Source of the DNA: Anaerolineaceae bacterium
GTDB taxonomy: Bacteria > Chloroflexota > Anaerolineae > JAAYZQ01
Assembly: GCA_012514775.1 (NCBI GenBank)
Contig: JAAYZQ010000332.1
Location: 1 to 19,249, forward strand
DNA: 19,249 bases
Direction of reading: 5' to 3'
Shown: piece by piece, positions 1 to 7,190 of the stretch
How the letters are laid out: each line of letters begins with the position of its first letter
Numbering within the stretch: the first letter of the stretch is position 1
The notes under the pieces: generated by a model
The model's input: the letters and a program-made list of their open reading frames with translations, nothing else
Database searches by the model: none
What the model was told of the DNA's origin: nothing
Translations under genes and position numbers: made by a program

Positions 1-209
1 CACAGGCCGGCGGTTACGATGGGCAGGGGCAGGGCCAATGCGGCGCTGAGGGGCAAAAACCAAACAGAAGAACTGCCCGCAAAGAGCAGCCAGGGAGCCA
101 GCGGCAGCAGCGCAGCCAGGCTCCAGAGCGCATTGAGGCCGACGAGCAGGACAAGCTCTTCCCAGAAGTCGGCGAGGCCAAAGCGCACCACGCGCAGGGC
201 GTCCAGCAT
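1..209 (-). CDS. DUF624/YesL-like small membrane protein, N-terminal part (3' end outside window)
   Basis: Read on the minus strand, an ATG at 209-207 is preceded by a GAGGAG ribosome-binding site (revcomp of about 211-220) and opens a frame with no stop to the window edge (69 codons). The protein starts MLDALRVVRFGLADFWEELV and continues with two strongly hydrophobic stretches (about residues 18-45 and 48-66), ending in a PIVTAGL-type motif. A short amphipathic start with a W/E-E-L step, then a hydrophobic helix, then 'P-x-V-T-A-G-L', resembles the N-terminus of DUF624 (YesL-like) membrane proteins. Function is unknown in that family. A consensus promoter lies directly upstream on the same strand. 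The family call rests on about 69 residues and is tentative; that this frame is coding is well supported by RBS, promoter and hydrophobic pattern. Confidence 0.6.
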   Translation of the reverse strand, partial: MLDALRVVRFGLADFWEELVLLVGLNALWSLAALLPLAPWLLFAGSSSVWFLPLSAALALPLPIVTAGL

Positions 210-238
210 CCTTTCTCCTCTATGATCCAGTCGCCTCG

Positions 239-267
239 ACTATAACACAGGGACCCGGGCTTGTCAA
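239..267 (-). promoter_or_regulatory. Sigma70-type promoter for the leftward membrane-protein gene
   Basis: On the minus strand there is a perfect TTGACA (revcomp of 262-267), a 17-bp spacer, and TATAGT (revcomp of 239-244). TGT precedes the -10, giving an extended -10. The predicted start of transcription is about 20-25 bases ahead of the ATG at 209. Confidence 0.7.
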
Positions 268-310
268 TCGCGGCGATCCGGCCACACCGTCCCATCGCCG
301 GGTTGACAAG
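260..310. repeat. Imperfect inverted repeat spanning both divergent -35 boxes
   Basis: CTTGTCAA (260-267) pairs with TTGACAAG (303-310), and inside them CGGCGAT (271-277) pairs with ATCGCCG (294-300). This is 15 matched positions per arm, broken by 3 bases on one side and 2 on the other. The outer arms contain both TTGACA boxes. Part of the symmetry comes from having two consensus -35s in opposite orientation, but the inner 7-bp match does not. It could be an operator shared by both genes. Confidence 0.5.
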
Positions 311-331
311 TCATGGTCTGGATGTTACAAT
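303..331 (+). promoter_or_regulatory. Sigma70-type promoter for the pit unit
   Basis: TTGACA at 303-308, a 17-bp spacer, and TACAAT at 326-331. A second possible -10 (TATAAT, 334-339) lies just downstream but at a poor distance. Transcription from here gives a leader of about 80 nt before the ATG at 420. Confidence 0.75.
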
Positions 332-356
332 AATATAATGGACTCGTAAAATAATC

Positions 357-386
357 GGGAGAGCCCCGGGCCCTCCCTTTTGTTTT
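357..386 (+). terminator. Terminator-like hairpin in the pit leader (possible attenuator)
   Basis: GGGAGAG (357-363) can pair with CCCTCCC (371-377) with one A-C mismatch, around a GC-rich loop, followed at once by TTTTGTTTT (378-386). This has the form of an intrinsic terminator but sits between the promoter (303-331) and the ATG at 420. The GGGAG of the likely RBS (about 401-406) is complementary to CTCCC in the 3' arm, so an alternative pairing exists. Attenuation is inference. Confidence 0.4.
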
Positions 387-419
387 CGAGATCAGCGGAA
401 AGGGAGACTCTCGAACCCG

Positions 420-1409
420 ATGCCTTGGCTCTTGCTGGTGATTATCGTCATCGCCCTGATCTTTGACTTTCTGAACGGCTTTCATGATGCCAGCAACATC
501 GTCGCGACCATGATCTCCTCGCGGGCAGTGTCACCCCGCACCGCCCTGATCCTCACGGCCGTGTCCGAGCTGGCAGGCCCTTTTCTCTTCGGGGTCGCCG
601 TGGCGACGACCATCGGCAGCGAGGTGGTCAATCCCGCGGCCATCACCAGCGGCGTCATCGTCGCCGCCCTGCTGGGCGCCATCATCTGGAACCTGATCAC
701 CTGGTATTTTGGCTGGCCGTCGAGCACCTCCCACGCCCTCATCGGCGGCCTTCTCGGCGCGGTGATCGTGGCCTCGGGCCCCGAGACCATCCTCCTGGCG
801 GGCCTGGAAAAGGTGCTCCTTGCCCTGTTCCTCTCGCCGGTGTTTGGCTTTCTCCTGGCCTTTCTGACGCTGCGCATTACCTATTTCCTGGCGCGGGGCG
901 CCACGCCAAGGATCAATACCGTTTTCAAACGTGCACAGATCGGGACGGCCGTGGCCCTGGCGCTGAGCCACGGCACCAACGACGCGCAAAAGACCATGGG
1001 CATGATCGCCATGGCCATGGTCACCACGGGCTACGTAGCCGAGTTTCGGGTGCCGTGGTGGGTCATTGCCATCAGCGCCGCCGCCATCGCCCTGGGGACC
1101 GCCACGGGCGGGTGGCGGCTCATCGAGACCCTCGGCGGCAGGTTTTACAAGATCCGGCCGGTACACGCCTTCGGATCGCAGATCGCCTCGGCGAGCATTA
1201 TCCTGGGAGCAGCCTTGCTGGGTGGGCCGGTGAGCACCACCCAGGTGGCCAGCTCGGCCATCATGGGGGCAGGCTCCGCCGACCGCCTGTCCAAGGTGCG
1301 GTGGGGCGTGGCCCGCGAGATTGCCGTCGCCTGGCTCCTGACCATCCCGGTGGCGGCCTTGCTGGCGGCCGGGCTGTACGTCGTCGTCTCGCTCGTGGTT
1401 CCATCATGA
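420..1409 (+). CDS. pit: PiT-family inorganic phosphate transporter
   Basis: Membrane carrier for inorganic phosphate, normally driven by a proton or sodium gradient. The 329-residue protein has the two inverted PiT repeats: GFHDASN near residues 20-26 (the family G-x-N/H-D-x-x-N motif) and HGTNDAQKTMG from residue 184, with long hydrophobic segments throughout and no soluble insert. Length fits the short bacterial PiT group. The ATG at 420 follows an AGGGAGA element and starts directly in the first membrane helix. The next gene is its usual DUF47 partner, which supports the assignment. Its own promoter is at 303-331 and a terminator-like hairpin lies in the leader. The transported ion could in principle be another oxyanion such as sulfate, since some PiT relatives differ, but the DUF47 partner favours phosphate. 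Confidence 0.93.
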   Translation: MPWLLLVIIVIALIFDFLNGFHDASNIVATMISSRAVSPRTALILTAVSELAGPFLFGVAVATTIGSEVVNPAAITSGVIVAALLGAIIWNLITWYFGWPSSTSHALIGGLLGAVIVASGPETILLAGLEKVLLALFLSPVFGFLLAFLTLRITYFLARGATPRINTVFKRAQIGTAVALALSHGTNDAQKTMGMIAMAMVTTGYVAEFRVPWWVIAISAAAIALGTATGGWRLIETLGGRFYKIRPVHAFGSQIASASIILGAALLGGPVSTTQVASSAIMGAGSADRLSKVRWGVAREIAVAWLLTIPVAALLAAGLYVVVSLVVPS

Positions 1410-1417
1410 TCATCACC

Positions 1418-1435
1418 GGCAAGCAACCGCTTGCC
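1418..1435 (+). other. Intercistronic hairpin between pit and the DUF47 gene
   Basis: GGCAAGC (1418-1424) and GCTTGCC (1429-1435) form a perfect 7-bp stem with an AACC loop, nine bases after the pit stop codon. No T-run follows, so it is not an intrinsic terminator. It ends just before the GGAGGAGG ribosome-binding site at about 1440-1448 and could act as an mRNA processing or stability element. Confidence 0.5.
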
Positions 1436-1458
1436 TCACGGGAGGAGGAAGCCGGGCC

Positions 1459-2085
1459 ATGGGCCTGAAAGAATTCTTTAAGCCACGCCAGGACAAGTTC
1501 CTGGATCTACTGATCCAGCAGGCGGAGCAGACGCTCATCGGCATGAACGCCCTGGAAATGTACATGAAAAAACGCTCCGACAAGTATGCCACGGCGGTGA
1601 GACAGGCCGAAAAGGAGGGGGACGAGCTGCGCCGCATCCTCATCGACCTGCTCAACCGCACCTTTGTCACGCCCCTGGACCGGGAGGACATCTTTGCCCT
1701 GTCGAGGGCCATCGACGACGTGGTGGACTATGCCTATACCACCGTCGAGGAGATGCAGATCCTCGACGTCGACCCCAACGACTATTTGCGGCGGCTGGTG
1801 TCGCTGTTGCAGGACGCGGCCGAAGAGATCCACCTGGCCATGATGCGCCTGAAGGAGAATCCGGGCGTGGCCGCCGAGCACGCCTCCCGGGCCAAGGCCC
1901 TGGAGAACCGCGTGGAGCGCGTCTACCGCGAGGCGGTGGCCGACCTCTTCTCCGGGCCCGAAGACATTCACCACGTCATGGAAATGCTCAAGCTCCGCGA
2001 GCTGTACCGCCACCTGAGCAACTGCGCGGACCGCGGCGACGAGGCGGCCAATATCATTCACGACATTGTCGTGAAGATGACCTGA
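1459..2085 (+). CDS. DUF47 / PhoU-like PiT accessory protein
   Basis: Cytosolic, all-helical protein of 208 residues, the normal size for DUF47 (PhoU-related, often called Pit accessory protein), which is thought to regulate the adjacent PiT carrier. The start 'MGLKEFFKPRQDKFLDLLIQ' matches the family opening in which a short 'F-F' segment precedes the first long helix. Later segments carry the typical pattern of repeated acidic/basic helices: 'E-x-x-G-D-E-L-R' (about residues 53-60), 'DREDIFALSRAIDDVVDY' (about 75-92), and a C-terminal 'CADRGDEAANIIHDIVVK'. The acidic E-x-x-x-D positions in these helices are those that bind metal in PhoU-fold proteins. A strong GGAGGAGG RBS precedes the ATG. 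It lies 49 bp after pit and 14 bp before the ProRS-like gene, so all three may share the promoter at 303-331. Confidence 0.92.
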   Translation: MGLKEFFKPRQDKFLDLLIQQAEQTLIGMNALEMYMKKRSDKYATAVRQAEKEGDELRRILIDLLNRTFVTPLDREDIFALSRAIDDVVDYAYTTVEEMQILDVDPNDYLRRLVSLLQDAAEEIHLAMMRLKENPGVAAEHASRAKALENRVERVYREAVADLFSGPEDIHHVMEMLKLRELYRHLSNCADRGDEAANIIHDIVVKMT

Positions 2086-2099
2086 GAAAGAGGATCGCC

Positions 2100-3701
2100 A
2101 TGCGCTTATCTACGTTGATGGGCAAGACCTTGCGGGAGGCGCCGGCCGAGGCGCACATGGAGGGCCACCGGCTGTCCTTGCGGGCAGGCCTGGTACGGGC
2201 CCTGGAGCCCGGTTTCTTTGCTACCCTGCCCCTTGGCACCCTCAGCCTGCGTCGCCTGGAAGAGATGGCGCGCCGCGAGATGCTGGCCGCGGGCGGGCAA
2301 GAAGTCACCCTCCCCCACCTGCCCGAGACCTCGTCCCGGGACGCCGTGGTGCGCCTGGCCGGCCGCGAGATCGACTCCTACCGCCAGTTGCCCGTCGTGG
2401 CCTTTCGCTTTGGCACCATCGCCACCCCCGAACCCAGGGTCCGGATCGGGCTCTTCGGGGCTGCCCAGCGCCCCTCCCTGGCCGTCGACGTCTTTCACGG
2501 CCAAGGGGGCGCCCCCGAGGCCGCCGAGCCCGGGCAGCCGGTGGCCCTGGCACTGGAGCGCATCTTGCGGGCCTGCGACGTGCCCGTCACCTGGGCCGAG
2601 ACCGGCGAAGGCGAGCAGGGCGCCTTCCTGGCCCACGGCGCCGGCGATGAGGATCTGGCGGCCTGCCCCGGCTGCGGCTATGCTGCCTTGCGCTCCTGGG
2701 CGACGCCGGCCTGGCCCGAACCCCCCGCCGAGCCGGAGATGCCCGTCGAGGAGGTCGAGACGCCCGGCTGCAACACCATCGCCCAGTTGGCCGCCTTCCT
2801 GGAGATTCCCACGAGCCGCACCCTGAAGATGGTCTTTTGCTCCGTGGCAGGCAAGGTGACGTGCGTCGCCGTCCGCGGCGATCGCAGCGTGGACGAGGCC
2901 AAGCTGGCCCGGGTCCTGGGCACGAGCCAGTATTATGCCAGCCTGGAAGAAGAGCTGGACAGGATTGGTGCCGTGGGCGGCTATGCCTCGCCCGTCGGCC
3001 TGGACCCCCGCCAGGTGCGCATCGTGGCCGATCCCTCGGTGCGGTCGGCCAGGAACCTGGTCGGCGGCGCCAATCGCCCCGATTTTCACCTCCGCAACCT
3101 GAACGTGCCGCGCGATTTTCAGCCGGGGGAATGGGTCGACCTGGCCCTCGTCGAGGCCGGCGACCTGTGCCCGCGATGCGCGTCTCCCCTGGCCATCGAG
3201 CCCGCCTTTGCCCTGGCACGCCGTTCCCTGCCCGCCCCCAGCCTGCCGGCCGCCGAGTACCTCGATCAGCAGGGTCGGGCCCAGCCGCTGTGGCGCTCGA
3301 GCTGGCAGCTCGACCTGGGGCGCCTGTGGGCAGCCATCGTGGAGCAACATCACGACGACCACGGCATACTCTGGCCGCCGTCCTGCCCGCCCCTGGACGT
3401 GCACCTGGTGGCCCTGGACCTGAAGAAAGAGTCCGTGGCCGCGCGGGCGGACGAGCTCTATGCCCGGCTCCAGGCCGAGGGCCTGGCCGTCCTGTACGAC
3501 GATCGGGACGCCAGCGCCGGCGTCAAGTTCAACGACGCCGACCTCATCGGCCTGCCCCTGCGCCTGACGGTCAGCAAACGTTGGGAGCAGGATGGCCTGA
3601 CCGAGGCCAAGTGGCGCCACGAGCCAGAGCGCTTGAAGCTCGACGACGAAGGGCTGGCCAGGGAGCTGGCCCGGCTCCGGGAGGCCACAGGCGGGATCTG
3701 A
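2100..3701 (+). CDS. Prolyl-tRNA-synthetase-like protein with degenerate catalytic core and intact editing domain
   Basis: At 533 residues this follows the bacterial ProRS plan but is shorter than the usual ~570. Residues 1-75 match the ProRS N-terminus and motif 1 (L-P-L-G then an R-R-E-M helix). The next ~35 residues, which should include the proline-adenylate T-x-E loop, are missing: the chain goes from 'TLPHLPETSSRD' straight to 'EIDSYRQLP'. The motif 2 region (residues 97-120) keeps E111, R113, R115 and G117-L118, but the ATP-binding arginine position is T109 and the later R-G-R-E-F is lost. Motif 3 reads QLDLGRL (403-409) instead of Y-G-I-G-V-x-R-L. The YbaK-type editing insertion is well kept (about 220-350; G223-C-N-T, K243, 'GANRPDFHLRN'), as are two CxxC knuckles (C189/C192, C357/C360) and the C-terminal anticodon-binding domain (about 430-500). 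An editing or tRNA-binding paralogue is more likely than the housekeeping enzyme. Confidence 0.8.
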   Translation: MRLSTLMGKTLREAPAEAHMEGHRLSLRAGLVRALEPGFFATLPLGTLSLRRLEEMARREMLAAGGQEVTLPHLPETSSRDAVVRLAGREIDSYRQLPVVAFRFGTIATPEPRVRIGLFGAAQRPSLAVDVFHGQGGAPEAAEPGQPVALALERILRACDVPVTWAETGEGEQGAFLAHGAGDEDLAACPGCGYAALRSWATPAWPEPPAEPEMPVEEVETPGCNTIAQLAAFLEIPTSRTLKMVFCSVAGKVTCVAVRGDRSVDEAKLARVLGTSQYYASLEEELDRIGAVGGYASPVGLDPRQVRIVADPSVRSARNLVGGANRPDFHLRNLNVPRDFQPGEWVDLALVEAGDLCPRCASPLAIEPAFALARRSLPAPSLPAAEYLDQQGRAQPLWRSSWQLDLGRLWAAIVEQHHDDHGILWPPSCPPLDVHLVALDLKKESVAARADELYARLQAEGLAVLYDDRDASAGVKFNDADLIGLPLRLTVSKRWEQDGLTEAKWRHEPERLKLDDEGLARELARLREATGGI

Positions 3702-3734
3702 GATGCGCGAGGCCGCGCCACGGCTCGAAATGCT

Positions 3735-3764
3735 TTGGGAGATCTGGCCCTGGAGTGGTATAAT
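3735..3764 (+). promoter_or_regulatory. Extended -10 promoter for the ECF transporter unit
   Basis: TGGTATAAT (3756-3764) is a perfect -10 with the TGn extension. A weak -35, TTGGGA (3735-3740), lies 18 bp upstream. Transcription would start near 3771, leaving a leader of about 26 nt before the TTG start at 3797. No terminator is visible after the preceding gene. Confidence 0.65.
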
Positions 3765-3796
3765 GACGGCCAGCGCCAGGCCGGGGAGATGAAGCA

Positions 3797-5605
3797 TTGT
3801 CGCAGGCAGGTGAGCAGGCGGTCATCGCAATTGAGGGCCTACGTTACGTTTATAATCCCCAGTCGAGCCATCCCATCCAGGCCCTCGATGGTATCGATCT
3901 CGACATAGACGCCGGAGACTATGTGGTCGTCATCGGCCACAACGGCTCCGGCAAATCCACCCTGGCCAAGCACCTGAACGCCCTTTTGCGCCCCACGGCC
4001 GGCACGGTGCGCATCAAGGGCATCGACACCCGCGAGCATTCGCGGGTGTTGGAGGTTCGCAGCACGGTAGGCATGGTCTTTCAGGTGCCCGACAACCAGA
4101 TCGTGGCCACGGTCGTCGAAGAGGACGTGGCCTTTGGCCCCGAAAACCTGGGGGTGCCCGAGGAAGAGCTGCAAAGGCGCGTCGATTGGGCGCTGGACCT
4201 GGTGGGCATGGACGAGCATCGACAGCGTTCTCCTCAGGGACTTTCGGCCGGGCAGAAGCAACGCGTGGCCATTGCCGGGGTCGTGGCCATGCGGCCCGAC
4301 GTCCTGGTGCTGGACGAAGCGACGGCCATGCTGGACCCCATTGGCCGGCGCGAAGTGCTGTCGGCCGTGCGCGCCCTGAACCGGCAGGGCGTCACCGTCG
4401 TCGCCATTACCCACTTCATGGACGAGGCGGTGGAGGGACGGAAGGTGGTGGTCATGGACGGCGGGCACATTGTCATGGATGGCTCGCCCGCGCAGGTCTT
4501 TGCCCGGCTCGAAGAGCTGCGCCGGTTGCAGCTCGACGTGCCCCAGGTGACCGAGCTTGCCCACGAGATCCACAAGCGCGATCCCTCTTTTCCGCCCGTG
4601 CTGCTGACCGTCAACGAGCTGGCCGGCGAGATCGAGCGTCGTGCCCGGCAGGCCAGGAGCGAGGCCGGCCCCATCCCTGCGGGGACCACGCCAGAGGCCC
4701 CACTCCAGGTCGCGGACGAGCCGGCCGCCCCGTCGCTGCCGGCCGGGCCGCCCCTGATCGCGGTCCACGACCTGCACTACACCTACATGCGCGGCACCCC
4801 ACTCCACGCCACCGCCCTGCGCGGGGTGAGCCTGGAGATCCTCCGCGGCGAGGCGGTGGGCATCATCGGCCGGGCGGGCTCGGGCAAGTCGACCCTGGTA
4901 CAGCACTTTAACGGGCTCCTGCGCCCCCGCGAGCCGGGCAAGGTGATGGTCGACGGCCAGGACCTGGGCCGGCCGGGGGTCGACGTCCGGCAGGTCCGCC
5001 AGAAGATCGGCCTCGCGTTCCAGTACCCGGAACAGCAGTTGTTCGAGCGCCTGGTGGGCGACGACATTGCCTTTGGCCCCAAGAAGATGGGCATGCCCCA
5101 GGCCGAGCGCCGGGAGCGGGTGCGGTGGGCCATGGAGGTGGTGGGGCTAGACTTTGAGGCCTTCAAGGACCGCTTTACCTTCTCGTTGAGCGGGGGCGAG
5201 ATGCGCAAGGCCGCCCTGGCGGGCGTGCTGGCCCTCCAACCCCAGGCGCTGATCCTGGACGAGTCGACCTCGGGGCTGGATCCCCGCAGCCGGCGCGATC
5301 TCCTCGACAGGCTCCTGGCCTTGCATCGCGACGCAGGCCTGACCCTGATCTTGATCTCGCCCAGCATGGAGGACGTGGCGGGGTTGGTGGACCGGATCTA
5401 TGTCCTGGACGAGGGCCGGGTGGTCATGAGCGGCACCACGCGGGAGGTCTTTGGCCGGGCCGACGAGCTGCGCCATTACGGGCTCGACGTGCCCCAGGTG
5501 ACGGCCGTGGCCCACGAGCTGGCGCGCCGGGGGTTGCCGTTCGGCCAGGTTCCCCTGACGGTGGCCGAAGGGAGCAGAGAGGTATGGAGGATTTTGAGCT
5601 CCTGA
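3797..5605 (+). CDS. ECF transporter energy-coupling ATPase, EcfA-EcfA fusion
   Basis: Two ABC ATPase domains in one 602-residue chain supply energy to an ECF-type vitamin/nucleoside importer; most bacteria encode them as separate EcfA and EcfA'. Domain 1: Walker A GHNGSGKST (47-55), Q-loop 'VFQVPDNQ', signature LSAGQ (149-153, G to A in the second position after S), Walker B 'VLVLDEATAMLDP', switch His in 'ITHFMDE'. A Pro/Ala/Glu-rich linker (about 285-320) follows. Domain 2: Walker A GRAGSGKST (about 358-366), Q-loop 'AFQYPEQQ', signature LSGGE (464-468), Walker B 'LILDESTSGLDP', but the switch region reads ISPSMED with Pro522 where His is expected. Both domains end with the 'LDVPQVT' element typical of EcfA. 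The start is TTG after GGGGAG; no in-frame ATG fits the RBS. It overlaps ecfT by 22 bp. Confidence 0.93.
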   Translation: MSQAGEQAVIAIEGLRYVYNPQSSHPIQALDGIDLDIDAGDYVVVIGHNGSGKSTLAKHLNALLRPTAGTVRIKGIDTREHSRVLEVRSTVGMVFQVPDNQIVATVVEEDVAFGPENLGVPEEELQRRVDWALDLVGMDEHRQRSPQGLSAGQKQRVAIAGVVAMRPDVLVLDEATAMLDPIGRREVLSAVRALNRQGVTVVAITHFMDEAVEGRKVVVMDGGHIVMDGSPAQVFARLEELRRLQLDVPQVTELAHEIHKRDPSFPPVLLTVNELAGEIERRARQARSEAGPIPAGTTPEAPLQVADEPAAPSLPAGPPLIAVHDLHYTYMRGTPLHATALRGVSLEILRGEAVGIIGRAGSGKSTLVQHFNGLLRPREPGKVMVDGQDLGRPGVDVRQVRQKIGLAFQYPEQQLFERLVGDDIAFGPKKMGMPQAERRERVRWAMEVVGLDFEAFKDRFTFSLSGGEMRKAALAGVLALQPQALILDESTSGLDPRSRRDLLDRLLALHRDAGLTLILISPSMEDVAGLVDRIYVLDEGRVVMSGTTREVFGRADELRHYGLDVPQVTAVAHELARRGLPFGQVPLTVAEGSREVWRILSS

Positions 5606-6441
5606 GGTACGTCACCGTCGGCCAGTACCTGCCCGGCGACTCCCTGGTGCATCGCCTGGATCCGCGGACCAAGCTGTCAGTGTTTCTCTTTCTCGTGGTG
5701 GCCGTCACCTTTAGCACGTCGTACACGGCCAACGCCATCCTGGTGACGGCGACGCTCCTCCTCGTCCTCCTGGCCCGCATTCCCCTGGGCTACATCCTGG
5801 GCGGCCTGAAGCCGGCCATACCCCTCATCGTCATCCTGGCCGTGCTGCAGCTCCTGTTCTACGGCGAAGCCTACACGCCCTATGGCCTGGAGAACAGGAC
5901 GCTCTTCCAGTGGGGCTGGATCCACATCACCAACGGCAGCGTGCAGCTCGTCGTCGTGTCCATGCTGCGCTTTGTCGAGCTGCTGTTTCTGACGAGCCTG
6001 CTGACCAACACCACGCCCCTGACCGATCTGACCCATGGCCTGGAGGCCATGCTCCGGCCCTTCCGGCGCATCGGGGTGCCCTCCCACGAGCTGTCGCTGG
6101 TGGCCACCATCGCCCTGCGCTTTGTGCCCCTCCTCGCCGAGCAGTTGGAGATCATCATGAAGGCCCAGGCCTCGCGAGGGGCCGACATTGCCTACGGCGG
6201 GCGGTTTGGCTTTGTGCGCACGGCGCGCCAGGTGGCCGTGCTCATCGTTCCCCTGTTCGTGGATGCCTTTCGGCGGGCCGAGGACCTGATCCTGGCGATG
6301 CAGGCCCGCTGCTACGTGGGCGGGCGAGGCCGCAGCAGCTACGTCCGGCTGAAGTTTGCTCCCGTCGACGCCGGAGCGCACCTGGTCGGGGCGCTTTTTT
6401 CCCTGGCCATTCTGGCCCTGCGCAACACTTTTCCGGTATAA
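5584..6441 (+). CDS. ecfT: ECF transporter transmembrane coupling protein EcfT
   Basis: EcfT couples ATP hydrolysis by the EcfA domains to the substrate-binding S component. The 285-residue protein begins with a soluble 'GQYLPGDSLVHRLDPRTKL' segment that is a hallmark of the CbiQ/EcfT family, followed by several membrane helices. The two cytosolic coupling motifs are present: ASRGAD (196-201), which matches the first Ala-x-Arg-Gly box, and MQARCY (239-244), where the second Ala-Arg-Gly box has Cys243 in place of Gly. The ATG at 5584 lies inside the end of the ATPase gene and is preceded by GAGAGAGG, so translation is probably coupled. Its C-terminus is hydrophobic and ends a few residues after the last helix. 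Confidence 0.93.
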   Translation: MEDFELLRYVTVGQYLPGDSLVHRLDPRTKLSVFLFLVVAVTFSTSYTANAILVTATLLLVLLARIPLGYILGGLKPAIPLIVILAVLQLLFYGEAYTPYGLENRTLFQWGWIHITNGSVQLVVVSMLRFVELLFLTSLLTNTTPLTDLTHGLEAMLRPFRRIGVPSHELSLVATIALRFVPLLAEQLEIIMKAQASRGADIAYGGRFGFVRTARQVAVLIVPLFVDAFRRAEDLILAMQARCYVGGRGRSSYVRLKFAPVDAGAHLVGALFSLAILALRNTFPV

Positions 6442-6474
6442 TACCACTCGCAGTCTAACAACGAGGAGAAGAGG

Positions 6475-7179
6475 ATGGAAGACGAACGGTTGTCAGTGCG
6501 CAAGATCGTCATTGCCGGCGTGTTGAGCGCCATCGCCATTCTGCTGGGCTCCACCCGGCTGGGCTTTATCCCGGTGCCAACGCCGGCGGCCAACGCCACC
6601 ATCATGCACGTGCCGGCCATCGTGGGCGGCGTGCTGGAGGGTTGGGTCGTGGGCGGCATCGTGGGCACCATCTTTGGCCTCTTTAGCTTTATCCAGGCCG
6701 AAGTGCCCATGTTCAAAGATCCGCTTGTGGCTATCCTGCCCCGCATCTTTATCGGCATCGCCGCCTACCTGGGCTATCGCGGCCTGCGGCGGTTGACGGG
6801 CCCCTGGATGCTGATCTTTGCCGCCATGCTGCTGGGGCTGGCCGGCTATTTCGCCTACGAAGTGAGCCAGACCAGCCTGTGGATCGCGATCCTGGTCGCC
6901 GTCCTGAGCCTGGCCGCCGTGGGCGTGCTGGTCTACCTGATCCTCAAGGGCGAGACCGACGTGGCGGCCCTGGCCGTCGCCGCGGCGCTGGGCACGCTGA
7001 CCAACACCGGCCTGGTGCTGAGCATGGGCGTCTTGCGGGGCTACATGGCACCCAACGTGGCCTGGGTGGTGGCCGTTACCCACGGCATCCCCGAGATCAT
7101 TGTCGCGGCCATCATCACCGTCGCCGTCGTGGTGACCTGGAAGCGGGTCGAGACGGGCCGCGGCGAGGCCAAAATGTAG
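6475..7179 (+). CDS. ECF transporter S component (substrate-binding membrane protein)
   Basis: A 234-residue integral membrane protein in the position of the substrate-specific subunit of the importer. The segment 'STRLGFIPVPTPAANATIMH' followed by 'VPAIVGGVLEGWVVGGIVG' and 'LVAILPRIFIGIAAYLGYRG' is typical of the large ECF S-component family (Pfam ECF_trnsprt) that includes folate-, pantothenate- and other vitamin-type members. It seems to have about seven hydrophobic segments; the stretch around residues 105-155 is longer than in compact six-helix S components (about 180-200 residues). The substrate cannot be read from sequence. The next gene, 11 bp downstream, is a deoxynucleoside kinase, which makes a nucleoside a reasonable guess. 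RBS GAGGAG precedes the ATG at 6475. A TATAAT at 6437-6442 lacks a usable -35. Confidence 0.88.
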   Translation: MEDERLSVRKIVIAGVLSAIAILLGSTRLGFIPVPTPAANATIMHVPAIVGGVLEGWVVGGIVGTIFGLFSFIQAEVPMFKDPLVAILPRIFIGIAAYLGYRGLRRLTGPWMLIFAAMLLGLAGYFAYEVSQTSLWIAILVAVLSLAAVGVLVYLILKGETDVAALAVAAALGTLTNTGLVLSMGVLRGYMAPNVAWVVAVTHGIPEIIVAAIITVAVVVTWKRVETGRGEAKM

Positions 7180-7190
7180 AGGAGGGCTCG

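Noticed and set aside
14..295. 93-codon minus-strand frame at the left edge
   Set aside because: The neighbouring frame with ATG at 209 has an RBS, a promoter and a membrane-protein pattern; this one has a Cys/Ser/Arg-rich translation and its start lies upstream of the -35 box.
3708..3727. GC-rich partial hairpin after the ProRS-like gene as a terminator
   Set aside because: The stem needs a bulge and is followed by AAATGC, not a T-run.
2106..3797. 563-codon open frame on the minus strand opposite the ProRS-like gene
   Set aside because: It mirrors the plus-strand gene, which has clear family similarity; the antisense product is low in complexity and lacks an RBS.
6437..6442. Perfect TATAAT at the end of ecfT as a promoter for the S component
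   Set aside because: There is no TGn extension and no -35 at 16-18 bp (GGCCCT at the expected place). It overlaps the last codons of ecfT and remains only a weak possibility.
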